This document shows, in pieces, positions 56,559 through 64,000 of a stretch of 64,000 nucleotides of DNA. The notes below the pieces were generated by a model that was not told the origin of the DNA, ran no database searches, and worked only from the letters and a program-made list of their open reading frames with translations. The position numbers and the translations under genes were made by a program. This stretch comes from Streptomyces griseiscabiei (GTDB taxonomy: Bacteria > Actinomycetota > Actinomycetes > Streptomycetales > Streptomycetaceae). The stretch covers positions 2,852,001-2,916,000 of the forward strand of contig NZ_JAGJBZ010000002.1 in NCBI RefSeq assembly GCF_020010925.1, in the 5' to 3' direction. Each line of letters opens with the position of its first letter. Position 1 is the stretch's first letter.

Positions 56559-57652
56559 CCGGCGGCGACGCGACGACCGGCGGCAGTGCGACGACCGGCG
56601 ACGAGCCGGTCCTCCTCCACACCACCGGCCGTGCCGCGCACATCACCCTCAACCGCCCGAAGGCCCTCAACGCCCTCAACCACACCATGGTGCGGCGCAT
56701 CGCCGAAGCCCTGACCGTGTGGGAGCACGACCCGGCCGTGGAGACCGTCGTCATCACCGGCGCCGGGGAGCGCGGGTTGTGCGCGGGCGGCGACATCCGG
56801 GTGGTCCACGACGACGCCCGCGACGGCGACGGCTCCGCCTCGGCCGCGTTCTGGCGCGACGAGTACCGCCTCAACGCCCGTATCGCCCGCTACCCCAAGC
56901 CGTATGTCGCCGTCATGGACGGGATCGTGATGGGCGGCGGCGTCGGCGTGTCCGCGCACGGCAGCGTCCGTGTCGTCACCGAGCGGTCGAGTGTCGCGAT
57001 GCCCGAGACCGGCATCGGCTTCGTACCGGACGTCGGCGGCACACGTCTGCTGGCCCTGGCCCCGGGCGAGGCGGGCACGCTGCTCGCGCTGACGGGCGCG
57101 CGGATCGGCGCCGGGGACGCGCTGTCGTGCGGCCTCGCCGACCACTACGTACCGTCCGCGTCGCTCGGCGCTCTGCTCGACGACCTCGCCGCACTGCCCG
57201 CGCGGGAGGCCGTCGCCCGGCACGCGCGCGAGGCGCCTCCCGGCGAACTGGCCGGGCAACGGCACTGGATCGACTCCTGCTTCGCCGCAGACACGGTCGA
57301 GGAGATCGTCCGGCGGCTGCTCGCCCACGGCGACCCGGCCGCCAAGGAGACCGCCGAGACCCTGCTCACCAAGTCACCCACCGCACTCAAGGTCACCCTC
57401 ACCGCCGTCCGCCGAGCCCGGCGACTCGGCTCGCTGGAGCGGGTGTTGGACCAGGAGTACCGCGTCTCCCTCGCCGCGCTGTCCACCGCCGACCTGGTCG
57501 AGGGCGTCCGCGCCCAGGTCATCGACAAGGACCGCGCCCCCCGCTGGTCCCCGCCCACCCTCGCCGACGTCACCGAGGCCGACGTACGCCGCTACTTCGA
57601 GCCGCTGGGCCCGCGCGAACTCGGCCTCGCCGAACCCGACGCCACCACCTAG
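56555..57652 (+). CDS. Enoyl-CoA hydratase/isomerase family, 3-hydroxyisobutyryl-CoA hydrolase type
   Basis: The protein has 365 residues from ATG 56555 (MTGGDATTGGSATTGDEPVL), with GGAGG upstream. Crotonase-fold blocks: ITLNRPKALNALNHTMVRRI, RGLCAGGDIRVVHDD (oxyanion hole), AVMDGIVMGGGVGVSAHG and MPETGIGFVPDVGGT with the Glu and Asp typical of HIBYL-CoA hydrolases. LERVLDQEYRVSLAAL and APRWSPPTLADVTEADVRRY near the C-terminus also fit. The usual role is hydrolysis of 3-hydroxyisobutyryl-CoA in valine breakdown. A GNAT gene follows after 9 bp. Confidence 0.9.
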   Translation: MTGGDATTGGSATTGDEPVLLHTTGRAAHITLNRPKALNALNHTMVRRIAEALTVWEHDPAVETVVITGAGERGLCAGGDIRVVHDDARDGDGSASAAFWRDEYRLNARIARYPKPYVAVMDGIVMGGGVGVSAHGSVRVVTERSSVAMPETGIGFVPDVGGTRLLALAPGEAGTLLALTGARIGAGDALSCGLADHYVPSASLGALLDDLAALPAREAVARHAREAPPGELAGQRHWIDSCFAADTVEEIVRRLLAHGDPAAKETAETLLTKSPTALKVTLTAVRRARRLGSLERVLDQEYRVSLAALSTADLVEGVRAQVIDKDRAPRWSPPTLADVTEADVRRYFEPLGPRELGLAEPDATT

Positions 57653-57661
57653 GCTCTCCCC

Positions 57662-58192
57662 ATGATCGACACCCCCCGCCCCCTGCGTATCCGGCCCGGT
57701 GGCCCGGCCGACGCGCCCGCGATCCTCCGGCTGCTCGACGGGGCGGTGGCCTGGATGAACGCGCGCGGCAACACGGAGCAGTGGGGCACGATCCCCTACT
57801 CGCGACGGCCCGACGGCCCGGCCCGGATCGAGCGGTACACCACCGAGAACGCCTCGTACATCGCGGAGTCGGACGGGCAGCCCGTCGGTGTGCTCGTCCT
57901 GGACACCGGCCCCAGTCCGCAGATGCCGATCCCCGCGGCCGACGAACCCGAGCGCTACGTACGCCTGCTGGCCTCCGACCGCGACCACGCCGGTCTGGGC
58001 ATCGGCGCGACCCTCCTCGCCCACGCCGTCGAGGAGACCCGCCGAGCAGGCGTACGACTGCTCCGGGTCGACTGCTGGGCGGGCGAGGAAGGCCACCTCG
58101 TGGCCTTCTACGAACGCAACGGCTTCACGCCCACGACCCGCTTCCTCTCCGGCACCTGGCCGGGTCAGGTGCTCTCCCGCAGGGTCGGCTGA
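57662..58192 (+). CDS. GNAT-family N-acetyltransferase
   Basis: The protein has 176 residues. The core acetyl-CoA motif is YVRLLASDRDHAGLGIGATL followed by LLRVDCWAGEEGHLVAFYER and NGFTPTTRF. The N-terminal part (ILRLLDGAVAWMNARGNTEQWG) is common in GNATs described as acting on small amines or amino acids. It is the last gene of a short plus-strand run and is convergent with hemC. The substrate is unknown. Confidence 0.87.
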   Translation: MIDTPRPLRIRPGGPADAPAILRLLDGAVAWMNARGNTEQWGTIPYSRRPDGPARIERYTTENASYIAESDGQPVGVLVLDTGPSPQMPIPAADEPERYVRLLASDRDHAGLGIGATLLAHAVEETRRAGVRLLRVDCWAGEEGHLVAFYERNGFTPTTRFLSGTWPGQVLSRRVG

Positions 58193-58235
58193 GGCGACGG
58201 GCGGGAGAGCCCCGGAGCGTCCGTCCGGGCCCGGG

Positions 58236-59168
58236 TCAGTGCGGGATCTCGTCGATGAGGTCTCGGGCGCCCTGGCGGAGGAGGGCGACGGCGACAGAGG
58301 TGCCCAGGGTGGCGGGGTCGAGCCGCCCGGCCCATTCGTGGGCGTTGAGCATCGTCTTGCCGTCGGGGGTGAAGACGGAGGCGCGGAGGGAGAGTTCGCC
58401 ACCGCGGTCCGTGCGGGCGAAGCCCGCGATGGGACTGTTGCAGTGCCCCTGCAGGACATGCAGGAACATGCGCTCGGCGACGGTCTCGCGGTGGGTGTCC
58501 GGGTCACCGAGACCGCTGACCGTGTCGATGGTCGTGGTGTCGTCCTCACGGCACTGCAGCGCCAGCACGCCCGCGCCGATCGGCGGCATCATCGTCTCGA
58601 CCGAGAGGATCTCGCTGATCACGTCCGCGCGGCCGATCCGCTCCAGCCCGGAGACGGCCAGCAGCAGCGCGTCCGCCTCACCGGCGGCCAGCTTCTCCAG
58701 CCGGCGGTTGGCGTTGCCCCGGAACGGCACACACTCCAAGTGCGGGTGGGAGGCCGCGAGTTGCGCGGTGCGCCGGACGGAGGAGGTGCCGATGCGGGTC
58801 CCCGCGGGCAGCTCGTCCAGGGTGCGCCCGGCGGGGTCCACGAGCGCGTCCCGGATGTCGTCCCGTTTCAGGAACGCGGCGAACATCGTGCCGGCGGGCA
58901 GCGGCCGGTCGGCGGGGATGTCCTTCACACAGTGCACGGCCAGATCCGCCTCGCCCGCGACGAGGGCGGCGTCGACCTCCTTGGTGAACGCCCCCTTGCC
59001 CTCGACCTTGGAGAGATCGCCCATCCACTTGTCCCCGGTCGTCTTCACGGGGACCACTTCGGTGCGCAGCGCCGGGTGCAGCACGGCCAGTTCGGCGCGT
59101 ACGCGCTCCACCTGGGCCAGGGCCATGGGCGAGTCTCGGGAAACGATACGAATCAGGTCCTGCGACAT
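58236..59168 (-). CDS. hemC: Hydroxymethylbilane synthase (porphobilinogen deaminase), isolated copy
   Basis: The protein has 310 residues from ATG 59168. [73 protein letters not shown] and [11 protein letters not shown] match the family. C243 in [12 protein letters not shown] is the position that carries the dipyrromethane cofactor, so the enzyme should be active. It would polymerise four porphobilinogens in haem and corrin biosynthesis. Streptomyces hemC normally sits with hemA/hemB/hemD. This copy is alone, between a GNAT gene and two kinases, and the motifs are somewhat divergent (VHCVKD instead of VHSLKD), so it may be a second paralogue. Confidence 0.85.
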   Translation of the reverse strand: MSQDLIRIVSRDSPMALAQVERVRAELAVLHPALRTEVVPVKTTGDKWMGDLSKVEGKGAFTKEVDAALVAGEADLAVHCVKDIPADRPLPAGTMFAAFLKRDDIRDALVDPAGRTLDELPAGTRIGTSSVRRTAQLAASHPHLECVPFRGNANRRLEKLAAGEADALLLAVSGLERIGRADVISEILSVETMMPPIGAGVLALQCREDDTTTIDTVSGLGDPDTHRETVAERMFLHVLQGHCNSPIAGFARTDRGGELSLRASVFTPDGKTMLNAHEWAGRLDPATLGTSVAVALLRQGARDLIDEIPH

Positions 59169-59217
59169 GAAGGCACGATAGCCCCTCGGACCGGGCCCCG
59201 ATGACCACCCGGGCCCC

Positions 59218-61494
59218 TCACACGTCCGCACGCTGGTACTGCCCCAGAAAGTCGAACTCCCGGTCGACCATGCGGAACAGGAACAACGCGTCATGGTTGT
59301 ATCCGAAGCCCGCGGAGAACTCGACCGTCCGGCTGATGCCTTGGTAGGACACCTCCGGCAGACGCCGTACGATCGCGCCGCGTTCCACGAGCGGTGAGCC
59401 GCCACTCCCTCCGCCGCCCCCTGCGCCGCCTTTGTCCCTGTCCCCGCCCCCGCAGGCCTCCGCCAGGAACAGCACCGCGTCGTACGCCTCCGCCGCGTAC
59501 GGGCCGGGGCGCTCCCCGTACCGTGCCTCGTACGCCGCGCTGAACGAACGGGCCGCCGGGGCGGCCGTCGCGTCGATGAACGTGGTGGCGAAGACCCAGC
59601 CGTCGGCGGCCGGACCCGCGCTCTCCAGGAACCGTGCGCCGAAGGCCCGTTGGGTCGCGAGCCGGGTCCCGGAGAACCCGGCGCCGCGCAGTGCCGCCGC
59701 GAAGGCACCCGCCCGCTCCTGACCACCGGTGAACACGACCGCGTCCGCCCCTGCCGCCACGGCCTTCCCGGCGAGCGCGACGGCATCGAGTCTCCCGGCG
59801 GCGACACTCGTGATGCTCGCGTTCCGCCCGGCGCGGCCCATCGCGCGCTGGACGAAGTCGCAGAGGGTCCAGGCGAAATCGCCCTCCGCCCGGTCCTCGA
59901 CGAGGAGGATCTCGCGGGCGTCGGCCTTCCCCGAGAGGTATCTGTTGCAGGGGGCGGCGAGCAGCTGATCGGTGGGAGACAGTTGTGCGTGCGTACGCAA
60001 TGTGGTCGCTCCGGCGTCTCTGACCTGGGCCGGCACCCCCACCGACACCGAGACGACGGGGAGCACGGCCTTCGTGTACGTGGTCTCCGCGGCGAGGAAG
60101 CAGTCGTCCGTGGTCGGGCCCAGCACCGCGCGGACCCGCTTGTCCGCCGCCAGTTCGCGGGCCCGGTCCAGGGCCCGGCCGGGCTCGCCCCCGTCGTCGT
60201 ACGCCCGCAGCCTCAGCCGTAGCGGCCGGTCGGCGTCGGCGTTGACCTGGGCGACGGCCAGCCGGGCGCCGTTGAGCTGGGCACGCCCCGTCTGCGCGGT
60301 GGCGCCGGAGAGATCGCCCTGGAACGCCATGACGAGTTCGGTGCGCGGTGCGGACGAGGGCGAGTCGCCCGCCCCGGCCTTCCGCCCGCCCCGTCCGCTC
60401 CACCACCAGGCTCCGCCGCCGGTCGCCAGGACCCCGGCCGCCGCCGCGGAACCGAGGACCAGGAAGCCGCGGCGGTTCGTGGCCGGGGAACCGGCCTCCG
60501 GTTCCCCGGCGGAGGTCACCGTGACCGCGTCCGCCGGCTCGTGCGCGGCGGCTCCGTCCGGCGCTCCCGTCACGGCCGGGGCCGGCACCCGCGTCGGTTC
60601 GATCGCGCCCATCGCGAGGACCGCCGCGGACCGGTCCGCGATCAGCCGGGTCACCGGCTCGGGCAGCCATCGCTCCCGGTCGGCGGACACGGCGGCGTCG
60701 AGCGCCGCGCCGACCTCGACGGCGGTCGGCCGCCGCGCCGGATCCTTGTCCAGGCACGCCCGTACGACGGGTGCCAGCGCCTCCGGGATGCCGGGCAGCT
60801 CCGGTTCGTCGTAGACCGTGCGCAACAGCATCCCGGCGGCTGCACCGCCCCCGAAGGGCCGTACGCCGGTCGCGGCGAACGCCAGGACGCAGCCCAGCGA
60901 GAAGACATCGCTGGGCGGACCGATCCCCGCGCCGCGCGCCCGCGCCTGTTCGGGGGAGAGGAAGCCCGGCGAGCCCACGATCACGCCGGTGGACGTGAGC
61001 GGCGTACCCTCCGGCGTACGCGCGATACCGAAGTCGATGAGCCGGGGCCCGTCGGGGGCCAGCAGCACGTTGCCGGGCTTCACGTCCCGGTGCACCAGCC
61101 CGGCCCGGTGGACCGCGTCCAGCGCCTCGGCGAGCCGCAGTCCGAGCACGGCCACGGAGGCGGGGGACCACGGTCCGTGCCCCTCCAGCACCTCGGCGAG
61201 CGAGGGGCCCGGTACGAACGCGGTCGCCAGCCACGGAGCCTCCGCGTCGGCGTCCGCGCCCAGCAGCGGGACCACCCACGGGCTGTCCACCCGCCGGGCC
61301 ACCTCGATCTCCCGGCGGAACCGGGCCCGGAACCCGGCGTCGTCGGCGTACGACGCCCGGACGACCTTGACGGCGGCGAAGGCCCCGCCCGGGGCGCGGG
61401 CCAGGAACACGACGCCCATGCCGCCGGCGCCGAGCCGCCGCAGCAGGCGGTAGTCGCCCAACCGCGACGGGTCGGCGGTGCGCAGCGGCTCCAT
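59218..61494 (-). CDS. Receptor-like Ser/Thr kinase with extracellular Leu/Ile/Val-binding-protein domain
   Basis: The protein has 758 residues. The kinase domain (about 12-275) is complete: [16 protein letters not shown]43 in AVKVV, catalytic D137 in HRDVKPGN, and DFG at 154-156. A linker (about 276-340) leads to one membrane helix at about 343-366, preceded by [20 protein letters not shown], which resembles a twin-arginine signal. The extracellular half (about 385-758) is a type-1 periplasmic-binding fold like LivJ ([45 protein letters not shown]). It should sense an amino-acid-like ligand and signal by phosphorylation. Its ATG shares one base with the stop of the next kinase gene. Confidence 0.93.
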   Translation of the reverse strand: MEPLRTADPSRLGDYRLLRRLGAGGMGVVFLARAPGGAFAAVKVVRASYADDAGFRARFRREIEVARRVDSPWVVPLLGADADAEAPWLATAFVPGPSLAEVLEGHGPWSPASVAVLGLRLAEALDAVHRAGLVHRDVKPGNVLLAPDGPRLIDFGIARTPEGTPLTSTGVIVGSPGFLSPEQARARGAGIGPPSDVFSLGCVLAFAATGVRPFGGGAAAGMLLRTVYDEPELPGIPEALAPVVRACLDKDPARRPTAVEVGAALDAAVSADRERWLPEPVTRLIADRSAAVLAMGAIEPTRVPAPAVTGAPDGAAAHEPADAVTVTSAGEPEAGSPATNRRGFLVLGSAAAAGVLATGGGAWWWSGRGGRKAGAGDSPSSAPRTELVMAFQGDLSGATAQTGRAQLNGARLAVAQVNADADRPLRLRLRAYDDGGEPGRALDRARELAADKRVRAVLGPTTDDCFLAAETTYTKAVLPVVSVSVGVPAQVRDAGATTLRTHAQLSPTDQLLAAPCNRYLSGKADAREILLVEDRAEGDFAWTLCDFVQRAMGRAGRNASITSVAAGRLDAVALAGKAVAAGADAVVFTGGQERAGAFAAALRGAGFSGTRLATQRAFGARFLESAGPAADGWVFATTFIDATAAPAARSFSAAYEARYGERPGPYAAEAYDAVLFLAEACGGGDRDKGGAGGGGGSGGSPLVERGAIVRRLPEVSYQGISRTVEFSAGFGYNHDALFLFRMVDREFDFLGQYQRADV

Positions 61495-64000
61495 CAGGCC
61501 GTCAGCGGCGCCGGGCCGCCGTACACGAACGCTCCGTCCTCGACGCGCCAGAGGTGGCCGCCGGTGCCGTCGATCGCCGGCAGGCCGGTCTTCTCCTGGA
61601 ACGCGTACGTCCTGGTGATGCCCTCGTACTTGGCGGCCAGCAGCGCGGCGAACAGGTCCTCACGGGTACGGCCCTTGGCCGGGAGGCCCGCCAGGGACGT
61701 GAGCACCAGGGAGGCCGTGTCGTAGGCCTCCACCGCGTACCGGGGCGGTGCCTCCCGCCACCGCTTCCGGTAGGCGGCCACGAACGCCTTCGCCGCCGGG
61801 ACGCCCGTCGGGTCGATGATCGGCGCGACGATCGCCCAGCCGTCGGCGTCCTCCTTCGCCGCCGTGAGGAAACGCGGGTCGAGCAGGGCCGGCCCGCCCG
61901 CCCGGGCACCGGAGAAGCCGCGTTCGCGCAGCGTCCGGGCGAACGACGCGGCCCGGTCGGGCAGTCCTGCGAACGCGAACGAGTCGGTGTCGGCGGCCAG
62001 CAGGTCGTCCACCACCTCCTCGAAGCCGGACCGCATCGTGCTGACCACACGCGGGATGTACGGCTGCCCGGCCGTGTTCAGCTGTTTGCTGAGGGTGCTG
62101 CTGATCTCCCAGCCGTAGTTGTCGGCCGCGCGGTCCACCACCACACCCACCCTGCGCGGGTGGGCGCCGCGCAGGACGGCGTCCAGATAGACGGAGATCA
62201 CCGAGTCCGGCAGCCGTGTGTTGAGGAACGTACGGAAGCCCTGCACGGAGAGGCCGATGGCGCCGGGCGACACCCCGAGCACGGGGACGAACGCGGCGTC
62301 GTACTCCGCCAGGGCCGACTGCGCGGTCGCGTCCGTGGTCGGGCCGATCACGGCGAGTACGGCGGGGTCGTCGGCCAGCCGCTTCGCGAGGCGGGCCGAC
62401 TCCGCCGGGTCGCCGGCGTCGTCCACCGCCCGTACGTCCACCTGGAACGGGGCGTCCCGGCGGGCGTTGAACTCCGCGACGGCCAGCCGCAGTCCGCGTT
62501 CCTGCGCCCTGCCGGTGTCGCGCTGTCCGCCGCTGAGGTCGCCGTGCAGCGCGACGATGTGGGCGGGGCGCCGGGAGGCGGCGGCCGGTTTGCCGCCGCC
62601 CGAGCCGCTGTCCCGGCCCAGCGCCCACCAGGTCGCGCCACCTCCCGCGACGAGCACCGCGCCCGCCGCTCCGGCCAGCAGGACACGGCGCCTCGCGGGG
62701 GCGTCGGCGGCTCCGGCGGTGGACACGGTGTCTCCGGCACCGGGCGCCGGGGACGCGGTGTCCGCACCGGAGCCGGTGTCGGAGCTCTGCGGCACGGCGC
62801 CATGGGGCGAACCGCCGCCCGGGACGGCGTCCGTGGGCGTGGCGTCGGCCGGCGTGGCGTCGGGGGAGGCGCCGGCCGTGACACCGGCCGCGATCTCGGT
62901 GCGGTCGATGTCCGGCAGCGCGAGCGCTTCGGTCGACCGCCGGGCGATCAGCCGGACGACCTCCTCGGGGAGCCAGGAGGCGCTGCTGCCGCCGCCCCCG
63001 CCGACGGGCTCGTCCGCAGCCGCGTCGGCCTCGGAGTGGGCCGGGGCACCGGCTTCGGCGCCGGCCTTGTCGTCGAACCGGGCCTCGGTCTCGACGCCGG
63101 CACCGGCACCGGCCGCGGCTTGGGCACCGGCCTCGGCCCCGCCCCCGTCCCCGGCGTCCAGGCGGTCGGCAGGCGTCCCGGCGGGAGCCGCACCGGACCC
63201 CGCGTCCGGAGCGACGGCATCCCCTCCCGGAGCCGCGGCCTCCGCAGACTCTCCGGGACCAGCGCCCCGTGTCGCCTCCGCGGGAGCCGCGGGCACTCCG
63301 GTGTCGGCGGCAGCAGAACTCTTCGAGGCCGCCCCGGAGACCGAAGCCTCCGCTGTTGCTGCGGCTGCCGCAGGCCCTCCTGTGTCTGAGGTAGCCGAAC
63401 CCTCCGGGGCCGCTCCGGAGGGCGAAGCCTCCGCGGTAGCCGTGGGAGCCGAAGCTCCTGCCGTATCCGCGGCAGCCGAACCCTCCCCGGCCACCCTGGG
63501 AGACGACCCCTCCCCATCCGCCCCACCCGCAAGCTCCCCGGGCAGCAACTCCCGTACCAGCTCCTCCACTTCGGGGCGGTGGGCCGGGTCCTTCTCCAGG
63601 CAGCGGGCCAGCAGGTCGGACAGGGGCGTCGGGACGCCGTCGAGGTCGGCCGGGTCGTGGACGGCGCGGTAGAGGAGAGCGTCGAGGGCGCCCGTGCCGA
63701 ACGGCGGGCGGCCGGTCGCCGCGAAGGCCAGCACACAGCCCAGGGAGAACACGTCGACGGCCGCGCCGATGGCCCGGTCGCCCCGCCCGTCGGCCTGCTC
63801 CGGCGCGAGATAGCCGGGCGTGCCGATCACGAACCCCGTCGCGGTGAGCGCGGTGTCCTCGGGGGCCCTGGCGATACCGAAGTCGATGAGGCGGGGCCCG
63901 TCCACGGCGAGCAGGACATTGCCGGGCTTGAGGTCCCGGTGGACCAGCCCCGCCCGGTGCACCTCCGCCAGCGCCTGCGCCAGCCGCCCACCGAGGACCC
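61494..64000 (-). CDS. Paralogous receptor-like Ser/Thr kinase (N-terminus beyond window edge)
   Basis: About 835 residues are visible; the N-terminal lobe with the ATP loop and catalytic Lys lies past base 64000. The visible part begins within the kinase core ([31 protein letters not shown]). After the kinase a very long Ala/Gly/Pro/Glu/Thr-rich linker (about 150-320 of the visible part) with degenerate repeats precedes a membrane helix (ARRRVLLAGAAGAVLVAGGG) and a LivJ-like extracellular domain (AHIVALHGDLSGGQRDTGRA, LAVIGPTTDATAQSALAEYD). It is a tandem duplicate of the downstream gene, with one-base start-stop overlap, so the two are made from one transcript and may form heteromers. Confidence 0.9.
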   Translation of the reverse strand, partial: VLGGRLAQALAEVHRAGLVHRDLKPGNVLLAVDGPRLIDFGIARAPEDTALTATGFVIGTPGYLAPEQADGRGDRAIGAAVDVFSLGCVLAFAATGRPPFGTGALDALLYRAVHDPADLDGVPTPLSDLLARCLEKDPAHRPEVEELVRELLPGELAGGADGEGSSPRVAGEGSAAADTAGASAPTATAEASPSGAAPEGSATSDTGGPAAAAATAEASVSGAASKSSAAADTGVPAAPAEATRGAGPGESAEAAAPGGDAVAPDAGSGAAPAGTPADRLDAGDGGGAEAGAQAAAGAGAGVETEARFDDKAGAEAGAPAHSEADAAADEPVGGGGGSSASWLPEEVVRLIARRSTEALALPDIDRTEIAAGVTAGASPDATPADATPTDAVPGGGSPHGAVPQSSDTGSGADTASPAPGAGDTVSTAGAADAPARRRVLLAGAAGAVLVAGGGATWWALGRDSGSGGGKPAAASRRPAHIVALHGDLSGGQRDTGRAQERGLRLAVAEFNARRDAPFQVDVRAVDDAGDPAESARLAKRLADDPAVLAVIGPTTDATAQSALAEYDAAFVPVLGVSPGAIGLSVQGFRTFLNTRLPDSVISVYLDAVLRGAHPRRVGVVVDRAADNYGWEISSTLSKQLNTAGQPYIPRVVSTMRSGFEEVVDDLLAADTDSFAFAGLPDRAASFARTLRERGFSGARAGGPALLDPRFLTAAKEDADGWAIVAPIIDPTGVPAAKAFVAAYRKRWREAPPRYAVEAYDTASLVLTSLAGLPAKGRTREDLFAALLAAKYEGITRTYAFQEKTGLPAIDGTGGHLWRVEDGAFVYGGPAPLTA

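Overview
The window is high-GC DNA (over 70 % GC, strongly G/C-biased third codon positions, many GTG starts, frequent ATGA/GTGA start-stop overlaps). Its gene families (DUF574-type methyltransferase, SpoIIE-type PP2C phosphatase, DUF1996 protein with an LAETG sorting motif, ABC sugar importers without their own ATPase, receptor-like Ser/Thr kinases) are those of a Streptomyces chromosome. I see no rRNA, tRNA, CRISPR array, prophage or complete insertion sequence. The only mobile-looking element is a 169-bp MITE-like inverted-repeat element at 41745-41913.

Layout. 1-4633 (-): the conserved but uncharacterised STM4015-4014-4013-4012-4011 operon (LRR protein, ATP-grasp, alkaline-phosphatase-fold hydrolase, two radical SAM proteins; the last is cut by the window edge). 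4864-6408 (+): a divergent pair, a small 'GDVL' protein and a DUF6745-like protein. The two arms share an intergenic region with facing PafBC/RecA-NDp-type (DNA-damage) promoter matches. 6.4-16.7 kb: housekeeping and accessory enzymes (YciO-like protein, FprA-type ferredoxin reductase behind an iron box, aldo/keto reductase, short DUF1152 protein, alpha/beta hydrolase, Gfo/Idh/MocA oxidoreductase) and a large sensor phosphatase. 16.8-33.6 kb: a sortase-anchored DUF1996 protein, a NarL-type two-component pair, membrane proteins, SRPBCC and cupin proteins, an MMPL transporter, a secreted M4 metalloprotease, a HEAT-like protein and a DUF574 methyltransferase.

33.7-41.7 kb: a catabolic island. 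A Nac-like LysR regulator is divergent from pxpA-pxpB-pxpC (5-oxoprolinase), an MFS importer, an SDR, an aminotransferase and a RraA/HMG-CHA-type aldolase. Together these suggest uptake of a 5-oxoproline-like compound, ring opening to a glutamate analogue, transamination and aldol cleavage. 41.9-53.4 kb: a LacI-controlled glycan-utilisation locus with solute-binding lipoprotein, two permeases, a small membrane protein, GH29 alpha-L-fucosidase, a PpiC-type foldase, a secreted beta-helix/CBM protein, and a divergent GH35 beta-galactosidase. Two matching 16-bp operator candidates bracket the regulator.

53.4-64 kb: a methyltransferase, two GNAT acetyltransferases, a membrane-tethered Mrr-type nuclease behind a second PafBC/RecA-NDp-type promoter, a 3-hydroxyisobutyryl-CoA hydrolase with a 19-codon leader ORF, an isolated hemC, and two tandem receptor kinases whose extracellular halves are Leu/Ile/Val-binding-protein-like and are joined to the kinase through a twin-arginine-like membrane segment. 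The best candidates for undescribed biology are the STM401x/DUF6745 locus with its DNA-damage-type promoters, the oxoprolinase-aminotransferase-aldolase pathway, and the Tat-like kinase receptors.
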